In this document: in pieces, positions 1 through 9,511 of the stretch
Layout of the letters: each line of letters begins with the position of its first letter
Numbering within the stretch: the first letter of the stretch is position 1
Origin: an uncultured Azospirillum sp.
Lineage (GTDB): Bacteria; Pseudomonadota; Alphaproteobacteria; RF32; CAG-239
Reading direction: 5' to 3'
Assembly (NCBI GenBank): GCA_900538765.1
Contig: UQAB01000004.1
Location: 1-64,000, forward strand
DNA: 64,000 nucleotides
The notes under the pieces: model-generated
What the model saw: the letters and a program-made list of their open reading frames with translations, nothing else
Database searches by the model: none
What the model was told of the DNA's origin: nothing
Made by a program: the position numbers and the translations under genes

Positions 1-76
1 TCTTACCGTGGTCTACGTGACCTATCGTGCCGATATTGCAGTGCGGCTTGCTACGCTCAAATTTCTCTTTTGCCAT
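1..76 (-). CDS. tuf: Elongation factor Tu, N-terminal fragment (runs off window start)
   Basis: Only the first 25 codons are present. The minus-strand reading begins MAKEKFERSKPHCNIG and reaches the GHVDHGK phosphate-binding loop of the GTPase domain, which is diagnostic for EF-Tu. EF-Tu delivers aminoacyl-tRNA to the ribosome. The start codon is at 74-76. Two tRNA genes lie just upstream on the same strand, matching the usual proteobacterial tRNA-Tyr, tRNA-Gly, tuf arrangement, so they are probably cotranscribed. The rest of the gene lies outside the window. Confidence 0.93.
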   Translation of the reverse strand, partial: MAKEKFERSKPHCNIGTIGHVDHGK

Positions 77-130
77 TATTATAAATCCTAAAGTTTAATG
101 TTAAGACTGATTCAAAAGGGGGAAGATATT

Positions 131-204
131 TGGAGCGGGTGAGGGGAATCGAACCCCCGTCATAAGCTTGGAAGGCTTCTGCTCTACCATTGAGCTACAC
201 CCGC
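131..204 (-). tRNA. tRNA-Gly(TCC)
   Basis: On the minus strand the 74-nt sequence starts GCGGGTGTAGCTCAATGG, has anticodon TCC in the loop CTTCCAA, a T-arm GGTTCGATTCC and a 3' acceptor CACCCGC that pairs with the 5' end. The 3' CCA is encoded (131-133). It is 54 bp upstream of tuf on the same strand. Confidence 0.95.
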
Positions 205-245
205 TTAATCAACCTCATTTTGAGAGTACCCGGCTTGAATTAGAA

Positions 246-331
246 TGGTGGAGGGGGAAAGATTTGAACTTTCGTAGACCGAAGTCGACGGATTTACAGT
301 CCGTTGCATTTGACCGCTCTGCCACCCCTCC
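246..331 (-). tRNA. tRNA-Tyr(GTA)
   Basis: The 86-nt minus-strand sequence starts GGAGGGGTGGCAGAGCGG, has anticodon GTA (GGACTGTAAATCC stem-loop), a long class II variable arm, T-arm GTTCAAATC and an encoded CCA. The long variable arm fits tRNA-Tyr. It precedes tRNA-Gly and tuf in the same direction. Confidence 0.95.
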
Positions 332-487
332 GTGTTAATCCAATCTCGGGTAGAGGATCTTACTATTCTGTGTAATCACTACCACGCAAATTAATAGCAT
401 TTGAGGGGAAATGTCAACACCTTTTTTTCATAAAAAGCTAAATTTGTTTTGATTTGTGAATAAAAAAATAAATATTCTTATTACTTT

Positions 488-515
488 TTGTTAACAAGTC
501 TCTGATTAATATGTT
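488..515 (+). promoter_or_regulatory. Possible sigma70 promoter for murQ
   Basis: TTGTTA (488-493) and TATGTT (510-515) are separated by 16 bp in an AT-rich stretch 33 bp upstream of murQ. This is a weak match judged by eye only. Confidence 0.3.
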
Positions 516-547
516 AAAATCCAAATAATGAAAAACGGAGAATATTT

Positions 548-1441
548 ATGGCGGCAGTCGCTTTAACGGAGAGAAGAAATCCCAATACGACGGATATAGA
601 CCTGATGAACGGTTGTGAAATCGCCAAAACTATTAACAATGAAGATAAAAAGGTGGCTTTGGCCATTGAAAAGGTTTTGCCACAGGTCGGCGCTGCGATT
701 GAGCTGATTGCCGAAGCTTTTCGCAATGGCGGCCGGTTGGCTTATTTCGGAGCCGGAACAAGCGGGCGAATCGGCGTTCTTGATGCATCGGAATGCTGGC
801 CGACTTTTGGAGTTGAACAAGGGATGGTCTGCGGCTATATTGCCGGCGGGGACAAGGCGCTGCGTTTTTCAATCGAAAATTCGGAAGATTCTGCGGAACT
901 CGGTTTGGAAGATTTGCTGCGTTTTGCGCCGAAAGCGGAAGACGTGGTTGTCGGGATTTCGGCAGGCGGCGGGCCGCGTTATGTTTTAGCTGTTTTGGAA
1001 AAAGCCCGGGCATCAGGCTGTAAGACTATCGGTATCTCGTCCAATCCGGAAGCAAAGCTTAAGGCGTTTTGCGACATTTTTATCAATCCGGTTGTCGGCG
1101 AGGAAGCGGTGACCGGCTCGTCCCGCATGAAGTCGGGAACGGCGCAGAAGATGATTCTCAATATGCTGAGCACGGGTGCGATGATTCGTATCGGCAAAAC
1201 TTATGAGAACTATATGATTGACGTGCGGATGACGAATGAAAAACTGGCGGAGCGGGGGCGCCGGATTGTTTCCGAGATTGCCGGGATTTCATTGGCGGAT
1301 GCGCAGAAGTATATTGAAGCCGGCGGGAATAAAGTGAAGACGGCCTGTGTCATGGCTGTTAAAAATGTGTCCAGGGAGGAAGCTGAGAAGCTCCTTGAGG
1401 CAAACGGCGGTATTTTAAGAAAAGTTTTACAGGTGAGATAA
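548..1441 (+). CDS. murQ: N-acetylmuramic acid 6-phosphate etherase MurQ
   Basis: Cytoplasmic peptidoglycan-recycling enzyme that splits the lactyl ether of MurNAc-6-phosphate to give GlcNAc-6-phosphate and D-lactate. The 297-residue length matches the family. Visible hallmarks are LTERRNPNTTDID near the N-terminus, the SIS-domain sugar-phosphate site GAGTSGRIGVLDASECWPTF (about residues 75-94), GISAGG and TGSSRMKSGTAQKMILN (about 195-211). It probably starts an operon: rlmB begins 3 bp after the stop. No AnmK or MurP partner lies in the window, but other recycling or editing genes (a PGRP amidase and pgeF) do, far downstream. Confidence 0.95.
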   Translation: MAAVALTERRNPNTTDIDLMNGCEIAKTINNEDKKVALAIEKVLPQVGAAIELIAEAFRNGGRLAYFGAGTSGRIGVLDASECWPTFGVEQGMVCGYIAGGDKALRFSIENSEDSAELGLEDLLRFAPKAEDVVVGISAGGGPRYVLAVLEKARASGCKTIGISSNPEAKLKAFCDIFINPVVGEEAVTGSSRMKSGTAQKMILNMLSTGAMIRIGKTYENYMIDVRMTNEKLAERGRRIVSEIAGISLADAQKYIEAGGNKVKTACVMAVKNVSREEAEKLLEANGGILRKVLQVR

Positions 1442-1444
1442 ATT

Positions 1445-2215
1445 ATGGGAAATAAATTTAATAAAAAGACAGCGGGCGGAAATCAGGGAAGCGGTTTGCT
1501 TATTTACGGCCGGCATGCGGTGGAAGCGGCAATCGGCAATCCGGCGCGTGTCATTAACAGGATTATGACAACAGCGGAAAACAGCGAAGTTTTGAAAAAA
1601 CTGTTGTTGCAGAGCGGCAGGGATACGGCTCTTTTGAAGGTTGTCGAGCGCAAGGAGATTGACAAGCAGCTGCCGGCAGAAGCAGTACATCAGGGAATTG
1701 CGGCGCAAGTGAAGCCTTTGGAAAATCAGCTTTTGGAAGATATTTGCATTCTGGCGGAAGGCAAAGACAGGTGCCGCGTTTTGATTTTGGATCAGGTGAC
1801 GGATCCGCAAAATGTGGGGGCGATTATCCGTTCCTGCGCGGCTTTTGGGGCGGATGCGCTGATTATGCAGGATAAAAATGCACCGGCGGAGAGCGGGGCG
1901 ATGGTCAAGGCTTCCGCCGGAACAATCGAATTTCTGCCGGTTTGCCGGGTGACGAATCTGTCGCGCGCTATTGAGCATTTGAAAAAAGCCGGTTTCTGGG
2001 TGGCGGGAATGGACGGTTATGCCGAAACGACAATCGACAAGATGAATAAAAACGGCCGAATCGCTATTGTTATGGGCAGCGAGGGAAAAGGTATGCGCCG
2101 TTTGGTGGAAGAATCCTGTGACGAAACGGTGAAGCTTCCGATTGATGCGCGGGTGGAAAGCCTTAATGTGTCAACGGCGGCGGCAATCGCCCTGTATGAA
2201 ATGAGCAGGGAATAA
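1445..2215 (+). CDS. rlmB: 23S rRNA 2'-O-ribose methyltransferase, RlmB/TrmH family
   Basis: SPOUT methyltransferase expected to methylate a ribose 2'-OH in 23S rRNA (G2251 if a true RlmB). The N-terminal substrate-binding domain starts near YGRHAVEAAI (about residue 20). The catalytic SpoU domain shows DQVTDPQNVGAIIRSCAAFG, the GSEGKGMRRL cofactor loop and SLNVSTAAAIALYE at the C-terminus. These are the three SPOUT motifs that form the knot. The length of 256 residues is normal. It sits 3 bp after murQ and 16 bp before the ABC ATPase. Assignment to RlmB rather than another TrmH-family member is by overall resemblance. Confidence 0.88.
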   Translation: MGNKFNKKTAGGNQGSGLLIYGRHAVEAAIGNPARVINRIMTTAENSEVLKKLLLQSGRDTALLKVVERKEIDKQLPAEAVHQGIAAQVKPLENQLLEDICILAEGKDRCRVLILDQVTDPQNVGAIIRSCAAFGADALIMQDKNAPAESGAMVKASAGTIEFLPVCRVTNLSRAIEHLKKAGFWVAGMDGYAETTIDKMNKNGRIAIVMGSEGKGMRRLVEESCDETVKLPIDARVESLNVSTAAAIALYEMSRE

Positions 2216-2231
2216 AAGCGGAGGCGGCTGT

Positions 2232-2963
2232 ATGATTACGATTGAACTTAAAAACCTGAATAAGAATTTTGGCGAAATCAGAGCGATAAAAGATTTTAAC
2301 CTTACGGCCGAAAAAGGGCAGATTATTGCGTTGCTCGGGCCAAACGGCGCCGGGAAGTCGACGTTGATGAACATGATTACCGGCTATCTGACGCCGAGCA
2401 GCGGCGAGATAAAAATTCTGGGACGGAATATTGAGCAGTATCCGCTGGAGGCAAGGCGGAATATCGGTTTTTTGTCGGAAGGTGCGCCGTTGTATCCGGA
2501 TATGAGCGTTGCCGCATTTTTGGCGTATATGGCGGAACTCAGAGGTTTTTTCGGCAGGGAGAAGCGACAGCAGGTTGAGCAGGCGGCGGCAACGGCTAAA
2601 GTTGAGCCGGTTATGGGGCAGAAAATCGAAACATTGTCTAAAGGGTATGTTCGGCGTGTCGGTTTTGCGCAGAGTATTTTAAGCGATCCTGAGATTTTGC
2701 TGTTAGATGAGCCGACAGACGGATTGGACCCGAATCAAAAACAGCATATCCGCGGTCTGATTGAACAGATGGGACGGAAGAAGACGATCCTTATTTCAAC
2801 GCATTTGTTGGAGGAGGCAGAAACAGTCTGCAACAGGATTGTGCTGATTAATAAAGGAGAGATTGTTGCCGACGGAACGCTCTCCGAGGTTTTGAAGCAG
2901 ACGAAGGCCAAAAGTTTGGAAAAGGCTTTTGCAAAGCTGACAACAACGGAAGATGAGGCGTGA
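2232..2963 (+). CDS. ABC transporter ATP-binding protein (GldA-like, ABC-2 type)
   Basis: ATPase subunit of an ABC-2 type exporter. Visible motifs are Walker A GPNGAGKST (about residue 36), signature LSKGYVRRVG, Walker B ILLLDEPTDGLDPNQ and the switch histidine in ISTHLLEEAE. The 243-residue size fits a stand-alone nucleotide-binding domain. It nearly overlaps the next gene, which carries the permease and GldG-like parts, so the two almost certainly form one complex. Similar ATPase/permease/GldG/DUF4340 sets occur in many proteobacteria. The exported substrate is unknown and cannot be read from sequence. Confidence 0.88.
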   Translation: MITIELKNLNKNFGEIRAIKDFNLTAEKGQIIALLGPNGAGKSTLMNMITGYLTPSSGEIKILGRNIEQYPLEARRNIGFLSEGAPLYPDMSVAAFLAYMAELRGFFGREKRQQVEQAAATAKVEPVMGQKIETLSKGYVRRVGFAQSILSDPEILLLDEPTDGLDPNQKQHIRGLIEQMGRKKTILISTHLLEEAETVCNRIVLINKGEIVADGTLSEVLKQTKAKSLEKAFAKLTTTEDEA

Positions 2964-2964
2964 A

Positions 2965-5900
2965 ATGAATAAGGTATGGGTTGTGGCTAAAAATGAGCTG
3001 GCGCGTTATTTTTCATCGCCTCTGGCTTATGTTTACCTGGTCAGCTTTTTGCTGTTAAACGGTTCTTTCGCCATTTATTTCGGGCATTTTTTTGACAGGG
3101 GAAGCGCTGATTTGTCACCGATGTTTGCGTATCAGCCGTGGCTTTATCTGCTGTTTATTCCCGGGATTTCCATGCGCTTGTGGGCGGAGGAGTTTCGCAG
3201 CAAAACCGTGGTGCAGATTGTGACAATGCCGGTGACGATAGCACAGCTGGTCTGGGGCAAATTTTTGGCGTCCTGGTTTTTTTGCGCACTGGCCTTGGCG
3301 TTGACTTTTCCGTTTGTGATTACGGTGAATATGCTTGGCACACCCGATAACGGCGTGATTGTTTCCGGGTATCTGGCCAGTTTTGTTCTGGCGGGATGTA
3401 TGCTGGCGATTTCGCAGACAATGTCGGCACTGACGAAAAATCAGGTAATTGCGCTGGTGTTGGCGGTTATTGCAAATCTGATTTTCTTTTTAAGCGGGCT
3501 GGAATATGTTCTTTCCTTTTTCCGGCTGTTTGCGCCGTTGCCGATTATTGACATGATTGCTTCTTTTAGTTTTCTGACGCATTTTAACACGATGATTGCC
3601 GGATTGTTGGAGCTGCGCGATTTGGTGTTTTTTGTTTCTTTAATCCTGTTGTTTAATTTTACGACGGTTTTGGCAGTCAGTTTCCGGACATCGGGAAGTT
3701 CGCGGCTTTTGCAGTCAGCGTCGCGGAATTATTATATTTTGGTGTTTGTGTTGTTGCTTAGCGGGTTTGTCGGCTTGAATCTGCTGGCCAACAATTTGCT
3801 GCGGCGCTTTCAGTATGATTTTACCGAAGAACAGGTCTTTACCATTACGGATTCAACGAGAAACGTTTTGCAGAGCATACAGCAGCCGATTACGGCAAAA
3901 CTTTATTATTCCAAAATTCTGGAGCAGCGGAATCCGGCGCTGCGGCAGATGTTTGACAAGGTGCGGATTTTGCTGCGGCAATACGCGTTTTTGTCTGAGG
4001 GAAAATTTGATTACCGTATTTATGACCCGGAAATGCTGAGCGAGCGGGAAGATCAGGCACTGGCTTCGGGGTTGCAGCCGCTGCCGATTATCGACATGAA
4101 TCGTAATGCGTTTTTTGGTCTGAGCCTGACGGATGTTTTGGATAATCATGAAGTTATTCCGTTTTTTGCCATGGAGCGTTTTGATTTTCTGGAGCAGGAT
4201 TTGACGGCGAAAATTTATGCCTTGAGCCATGCCAAGAAGACTATCGGGATTTTGACGCCGCTGGCTCTTTTCGATACCATGCGCACGGATAATGAAGTTT
4301 CGCAGAAGTGGGCGTTTATTGACCAGCTGGAAGAGCTCTATCATGTCCGCAAGATTGAAACGACGGATGACATTGACGGTATTGACGCGCTGATTATGAT
4401 TTATCCGCAGAACCTGACGCAGAATGTGATTGCCAAAATTAAGGACTATTCAGACAAGGGGGGCAAGATTTTGCTGTTTGCCGATGTGGCGCCGGAGGCT
4501 TCGCGTTTGTATTCACCGAGCAACAATGATTTGCTGCCGTCAGATTTGGGCGGTTTGGATGCGTTCTGGGGATTTAAGTTCAATACGGATGTGGTTGCGG
4601 CTGATTTGAGCAATTCGATTACGGTGGATGCGACGGACAATTATAAAACGAATCCGACTTTTACCCAAGATGTTTTACAGTTTATTCTCAAACCGGCGAA
4701 TTTTAACCGGCAGGCGGCGGAAACAAGCCAGCTTAAAGAAATCCTGTTTGCGTCGGCGGCGGTTATCGAACCATTGCCGGGCGATGACAGTGTGACGTTT
4801 ATCCCGTTGATGAAAACCAGCATCAATTCTCAGCTGATGCCGGCTTATGCCGCTCAGCGGAGTATTGCGCCGGAAGTGCTGCTGCAGAATTTTAAGGCCG
4901 ATACGACGGATAAGGTTGTGGCGGCAAAAATCATCAGCCGGGATGAGAAGCGCCCTTATGAGGTTATTGCCGTGGCCGATACGGATATGCTGTATGATTC
5001 TTTCTGGTCGCGGACGCAGCTGGTGTTGGACAGCCGCTACGTGGTTCCGGTGCTGGATAATGTCAATTTTATGATGAATGCGCTGGAAAGCCTGCTGGGC
5101 GAGAAGGTTAACCTTATCGGGCTTCGGGGAAAATCTTCTTTGCGCCGGCCGTTTGAAGACATTGAAAAAATGCGCCGCAACAACGAGCGGGCTTATAAAG
5201 TCGGCGAGGCGGAAATTTTCAGAAAAATTAACAAGGCAAAAGAAGATTTACAACAGATTTGGAATAAAAAGGATTTTGAAGAGCGGATGAATTTCAATGC
5301 CGACGAGCTGGCGGTGATTGCCGGTATTCGTAAGAATCTGGAAGAACTGCGGCTTGAACTCGGAAAAATCAGGACAGAATCCAATGCCGAAATTAAGCGG
5401 ATTGATTTGACGGTTAAGTTTTTCAATATTTATTTTATGCCGCTGTTGCTGTTGGCCGGGTTGGGCGGCTTGGTCTTGTTTTCACGACGGAAACGGCAGG
5501 TGCGGCTGTCCGCCTTTAAGCTGAACCGTCCGGTTCTGCTGCTTGGTGCGGTTATGCTTCTGCTGCTGTGCTGCGGTTTGTGGTCGGTTTATCGTTCTGA
5601 CGTGAATTCGGCGGAAAAGATAGAAGGGAAGCCGGTGTTTTCCGGTTTGGCCGACAAGATTAATATGGTGGAGAAAATTGTTCTGCGCAGTCATGACCAT
5701 GAGCTTAATTTTTATAAAAAAGACGGCGTCTGGATGTTGGATAATCCTGCCGATGTTCCTGTCTATCAGGCGCGAATCCGCAGTTTTCTCAGTGCACTGC
5801 TGGAAGCGAGATATTATGAACGAAAGACAGCCAATGCCGAGCATTTGCGGCGTTTTGACCTGAATCCGGTTGCGGAGGACGGTTCAAAGAATTTGCGGAT

Positions 5901-6456
5901 AGAGCTGCAATCGGCTCAGGGAAATGTTATTGAAGGCTTTGAAGTAGGCCGTTACGATGTTGATATCGGCAGAGGCGCCAAAGCGGCTTACATAAAGTTT
6001 GACAATAAGTTTCAGGTTTGGCTGGTTGCGGTTGATTTTATCGATTTATCGACCGACTGGCGGGAATGGACCTATTCGACGTTGTGGAATCTGCGCTTTG
6101 GGCGTTTGGCTAGCGTCAACGGTTCTAATAATGCCGAAGACATTGCGCTTTTGATGAAGTATATTCTGAATACCGAACTGATCCGACAGACGGAAGTTTT
6201 GCCTTGCGCCGGAACACGACAGGCAGAAAACGGCGATGTGTCGCTGGTGACTGAGGACGGCAGTGACGTACGTTTGAAATTTTACCGCTGCGGCGAGAAG
6301 TTTTATGTGGCTTATGAATTTGTAAAGATAGCGGAAAATAATAATTTGCTATTTTTAGAACGTTATGCTAAAGACAAATTTTATGAGATATCCAAGGATA
6401 ATATGGAGAAAATAAGATATGTCCTTAAAGCTGAGCGAAAAGGAAGCGCAAAATAG
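2965..6456 (+). CDS. Fused ABC-2 permease + GldG-like + DUF4340 protein
   Basis: One 1163-residue membrane protein joins three modules that are usually separate genes. Residues about 1-250 are a six-helix ABC-2 permease resembling GldF (AKNELARYFSSPLAYVY at the N-terminus). Residues about 260-810 are a GldG/ABC_transp_aux periplasmic domain after a new membrane helix (RNYYILVFVLLLSGFVGL). Two further helices follow near 822-838 and 856-879. A C-terminal DUF4340 domain covers about 885-1150. I chose ATG 2965, just after the ATPase stop, over the in-frame ATG at 2953. The last 38 bp overlap the following gene. The reading is continuous, so the fusion is seen directly; the function (envelope export or lipid-related) is inference. 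Confidence 0.85.
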   Translation: MNKVWVVAKNELARYFSSPLAYVYLVSFLLLNGSFAIYFGHFFDRGSADLSPMFAYQPWLYLLFIPGISMRLWAEEFRSKTVVQIVTMPVTIAQLVWGKFLASWFFCALALALTFPFVITVNMLGTPDNGVIVSGYLASFVLAGCMLAISQTMSALTKNQVIALVLAVIANLIFFLSGLEYVLSFFRLFAPLPIIDMIASFSFLTHFNTMIAGLLELRDLVFFVSLILLFNFTTVLAVSFRTSGSSRLLQSASRNYYILVFVLLLSGFVGLNLLANNLLRRFQYDFTEEQVFTITDSTRNVLQSIQQPITAKLYYSKILEQRNPALRQMFDKVRILLRQYAFLSEGKFDYRIYDPEMLSEREDQALASGLQPLPIIDMNRNAFFGLSLTDVLDNHEVIPFFAMERFDFLEQDLTAKIYALSHAKKTIGILTPLALFDTMRTDNEVSQKWAFIDQLEELYHVRKIETTDDIDGIDALIMIYPQNLTQNVIAKIKDYSDKGGKILLFADVAPEASRLYSPSNNDLLPSDLGGLDAFWGFKFNTDVVAADLSNSITVDATDNYKTNPTFTQDVLQFILKPANFNRQAAETSQLKEILFASAAVIEPLPGDDSVTFIPLMKTSINSQLMPAYAAQRSIAPEVLLQNFKADTTDKVVAAKIISRDEKRPYEVIAVADTDMLYDSFWSRTQLVLDSRYVVPVLDNVNFMMNALESLLGEKVNLIGLRGKSSLRRPFEDIEKMRRNNERAYKVGEAEIFRKINKAKEDLQQIWNKKDFEERMNFNADELAVIAGIRKNLEELRLELGKIRTESNAEIKRIDLTVKFFNIYFMPLLLLAGLGGLVLFSRRKRQVRLSAFKLNRPVLLLGAVMLLLLCCGLWSVYRSDVNSAEKIEGKPVFSGLADKINMVEKIVLRSHDHELNFYKKDGVWMLDNPADVPVYQARIRSFLSALLEARYYERKTANAEHLRRFDLNPVAEDGSKNLRIELQSAQGNVIEGFEVGRYDVDIGRGAKAAYIKFDNKFQVWLVAVDFIDLSTDWREWTYSTLWNLRFGRLASVNGSNNAEDIALLMKYILNTELIRQTEVLPCAGTRQAENGDVSLVTEDGSDVRLKFYRCGEKFYVAYEFVKIAENNNLLFLERYAKDKFYEISKDNMEKIRYVLKAERKGSAK

Positions 6457-7361
6457 GCTGAAACGGGCGGCTTCGGCAGCCAGTGTCGCTTTGGCGGCAG
6501 CGTTGACGCTTTTGAAGGTAGCGGCTGCGGTTTATACCGGTTCTTTGGCCGTTTTGTCGTCGATGATTGATTCTCTGGCAGATATTTTTGCTTCGTCAAT
6601 TACGTTTGTGGCGGTGAAGTTTGCGTCAATGCAGGCGACTGATGACCATCGTTACGGGTTCGGAAAGGCGGAGGCAATCAGCGCGCTGGTGCAGTCGGCA
6701 TTTGTTGCCGGGTCGGGTATTTTTGTTTTGTATGACGGCATAATGCGCCTGTTTACGCGCAAAACCGTCGGTGATCCGGATTTCGGCATTGTCGTGATGG
6801 TTATCAGTCTGGCGGCGACAACGGCGTTGATTTTGTTTCAGAAATATGTGGCCAAGCGGACGAATTCACTGGCGATTGCGGCGGATTCCGCTCATTACAC
6901 GGTAGATGTGGTAACGAATCTGGCGATTATCGCCACGTTGGTTGTGGTTAAAGTTTGGGGAATCTATTGGTTTGATACGGTTACGGCGCTTGCGGTGGCC
7001 GGGTATCTGCTGCTCAATGCTTATAAGCTGGCCTGTGGTGCTGTCAGCGTTTTGACAGATGCTGAGTTGAGTGATGATATCAGAAAAAAGGTGTGCCGGA
7101 TTGTTATGGAAAATCCTTTTTCTCAGGGGGATTCATGATTTGCGTACCCGGGATTTGGGCGGTGCTTATATGTTTGAATTTCATTTGGAACTGGACGGTG
7201 ATTTGCCGTTGTCGGCAGCGCATGAGATGACTGAAACAGTCGAGGATAATTTATTGGATGAATTTCCGAATGCGCAGATAATCATTCACCAGGATCCGGT
7301 GGGGGTTAAAGAGGATCGCCTTGACCATAAGTTGCGTTATCGGCGGAAAAAAGGAAAATAA
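6419..7361 (+). pseudogene. Cation diffusion facilitator (FieF-like), frameshifted near the 3' end
   Basis: Divalent-metal/proton antiporter family (Zn, Fe, Cd). The first part, to the stop at 7136-7138, encodes six helices and the metal site residues in SSMIDSLADIF and in SAHYTVDVVTN. The usual C-terminal cytoplasmic domain (IHDLRTRDLGGAYMFEFHLE ... IIIHQDP) continues in another frame up to 7361. Removing one G from the G5 run at 7126-7130 joins the frames exactly into a normal protein of about 313 residues. So this is either a recent frameshift, a sequencing or assembly error in a homopolymer, or slippage expression. The start overlaps the upstream gene by 38 bp; the gene ends at the terminator at 7367. 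Confidence 0.85.
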
Positions 7362-7366
7362 ACGGA

Positions 7367-7404
7367 AGAAAACCGGATTTTTGAAGAAATCCGGTTTTCT
7401 TTTT
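7367..7404. terminator. Bidirectional rho-independent terminator
   Basis: A perfect 14-bp stem, AGAAAACCGGATTT with its complement at 7387-7400, closes a 6-nt loop and is followed by T residues. It lies between the convergent cation-efflux and DUF2207 genes. Confidence 0.85.
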
Positions 7405-9511
7405 AGAGTTTTTTGAGTATTTCCTGAATGATGTCCAGGCGATAGTATTTTTCAATATTCGGATTATCGGGAAAATGTTTTTCGACGCCTGAAGCCAGAA
7501 TATTCGGTTGCTGGGTCAGGAAGTTCCGACCAAGGTTGATGTTGCCGGCATTTTTTATTAGGACGGCTCCGTAGCTTTTGGCGTCTTCAATGTTTTCGCG
7601 AATCAGACCGCTGCGATGGGCAAAGATTTTTGTATAGGCGTATATGGCGCAGGTCATGCCCAAAATAAACAATGCGCTGATAAAATGGATATCGAGCCAG
7701 AGAATTACCAGATTGAAACAGATGATAGCAGAGCTGAGAATTTTGGCGGCGATGTTCAGATATTTATTTTTGAGTTTCAGGTTAAACAGCGGAATGAGAC
7801 AGAAAAAGGCCAGGCTGCAGCCGAAAAGTATGCTGAATGTCTGCAACGGGCTGATTTGCAGCAGGGCGATGCCGGCTTCTCCCAAGAGTAACATGCCGCA
7901 GCTGAACAAAAGGTAGCCGCTGTTGATTTTCAGTGTAAACATTTTGAATTTTTTTACGGTGTCTTTGGCGACGCAGTTGTAAGCCCGTTTGATTTTCAAA
8001 GCGTTGGCCTTGTTGAATTCAAAGACGGCCTCATTACCGGGAAACAAGGCGTGCAGGGCTTTTTTGTCACTGCGGGACAAAGCGGACAGATTGTCGGTTT
8101 TTTTGATAAGCTGCAGATTATCGCCGTCTTTGGCAAAGTCGATAATATTTTTTTTGAACAGTTCCAGAAGAAAACTGCCGAAAGAAACTTTGTCAAAGGT
8201 TTCAAATGCAAGATATCTCAGCAGCGGGGCGTTGCGTTTCAGACTGTATTTTTGCCGTCCGGAAGTTTTTTGCATCAATTTCCAGGACACGAAGTAAGAA
8301 ATGATGATGGCGGCGAGAGCCAAAAAGCTGATGATAATGTCACCGTAGTCGTCCAAAAACCAAGAGAATTTTTGATTAAAGTCCGGCGCGATGAAATCAT
8401 TTTTGTTCATGGAAACGATTAAGTGCAGTCCTTCGCCGATGAAGAGAGGAACCGTACTGATGAAGCCGACGGAATTGCCGTGTCCCTGCAGGATGGCAAC
8501 GTCGTTTTGCATACTGCCGGGATAGCCGCGGAGGGCGATGGTGCCGAGAGGTTCCCGGCTGCCTGGCAGGGTTATGATGGCGCCGATGCGGCTGATGACA
8601 AGGTTCCAGGAGCTGCCGGAAACATTCCAGTAAAATTCATAAAAGTCATCATAGTCCCAGATGTTGCGGTTGATGACATAGCTGAATTTGTAAGTGTAAA
8701 CGCCGGGGTTGAGAATGTAACTGTCTGTCGGTTCAATGACGATTTTTAAGCCGTTTTTTTCGAGCTTGTGCGGGATTTCCATGTCATTGACGGTTACTTT
8801 GTTCAGGTTGACGTCAACGGGTTTGATAATGCCGGTGCGGGAATAAGCGTAAGCCGGGAGAGCCCGGGACAGGCCGTTGTGGAGTTTTTGGCCGTTGGCG
8901 ATGACCATTACGGTTTCTTCAATGTTGATTTGTCCGGTCGGCAGAATTTCAATGTCAGAAAACATATAAGGAATGTGTTCTTTGGCCGGGACCAGGGTTT
9001 GTTTCTTGGCGCCGGGAAAAGTGACGCTGACAACCGGAAAATCAGGAAGCCGTTGTTCCTCCTGCCATTCCTGCTGCTGGCGCCGACGGTCTTGTGCCAG
9101 CGTTTCACGGTTTTTTATCATGTCGCGATGCTGCTGGCGTTCCTGATCAGAAATGCGGCTGAGGGCGCTGTCGTATATTTTTTCAAAGGTGGATTTGTTT
9201 TCTTCATTCATTTGCTGAATGTATTCTTCACTATGCTGGATGTCCAGAGAGCTGGAGTTGCTCAGGTCGTCGTCGTTAAAATTTGTGTCAATGATGACAT
9301 TGTCGTTTAGCAGCCGGTTTTTAATAAATTCACTGACGCCGCTCTGGTTGTTTAAATCAGGCAGGCGCGGGTCGGTTACAGCCGGAGGAGGCGTCGTCAA
9401 TTGGCGTTGCTGCAGTTCTTCTGCGCTGTTGAGCTCAACGGCATCTCCCCAGGCGGTTTGTGCTGCGGCGATTATTCCCATGAAACAAATTGAAAGAAAA
9501 AGTTTTCTCAT
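7403..9511 (-). CDS. DUF2207 domain membrane protein
   Basis: A 702-residue envelope protein. A Sec signal peptide covers about residues 1-22 (MRKLFLSICFMGIIAAAQ, cleavage near WGDA). A glutamine-rich, charged stretch follows to about 165. An extracytoplasmic DUF2207-type beta domain starts near YMFSDIEILPTGQINIEE, includes the aromatic run WDYDDFYEFYWNVSG, and ends before a helix at about 384-405. A cytoplasmic loop and a second helix cluster (about 530-620) complete the protein. It resembles E. coli YciQ-type proteins, whose function is not established. It is transcribed alone, convergent with the efflux gene and divergent from the GlmU-like gene. Confidence 0.75.
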   Translation of the reverse strand: MRKLFLSICFMGIIAAAQTAWGDAVELNSAEELQQRQLTTPPPAVTDPRLPDLNNQSGVSEFIKNRLLNDNVIIDTNFNDDDLSNSSSLDIQHSEEYIQQMNEENKSTFEKIYDSALSRISDQERQQHRDMIKNRETLAQDRRRQQQEWQEEQRLPDFPVVSVTFPGAKKQTLVPAKEHIPYMFSDIEILPTGQINIEETVMVIANGQKLHNGLSRALPAYAYSRTGIIKPVDVNLNKVTVNDMEIPHKLEKNGLKIVIEPTDSYILNPGVYTYKFSYVINRNIWDYDDFYEFYWNVSGSSWNLVISRIGAIITLPGSREPLGTIALRGYPGSMQNDVAILQGHGNSVGFISTVPLFIGEGLHLIVSMNKNDFIAPDFNQKFSWFLDDYGDIIISFLALAAIIISYFVSWKLMQKTSGRQKYSLKRNAPLLRYLAFETFDKVSFGSFLLELFKKNIIDFAKDGDNLQLIKKTDNLSALSRSDKKALHALFPGNEAVFEFNKANALKIKRAYNCVAKDTVKKFKMFTLKINSGYLLFSCGMLLLGEAGIALLQISPLQTFSILFGCSLAFFCLIPLFNLKLKNKYLNIAAKILSSAIICFNLVILWLDIHFISALFILGMTCAIYAYTKIFAHRSGLIRENIEDAKSYGAVLIKNAGNINLGRNFLTQQPNILASGVEKHFPDNPNIEKYYRLDIIQEILKKL

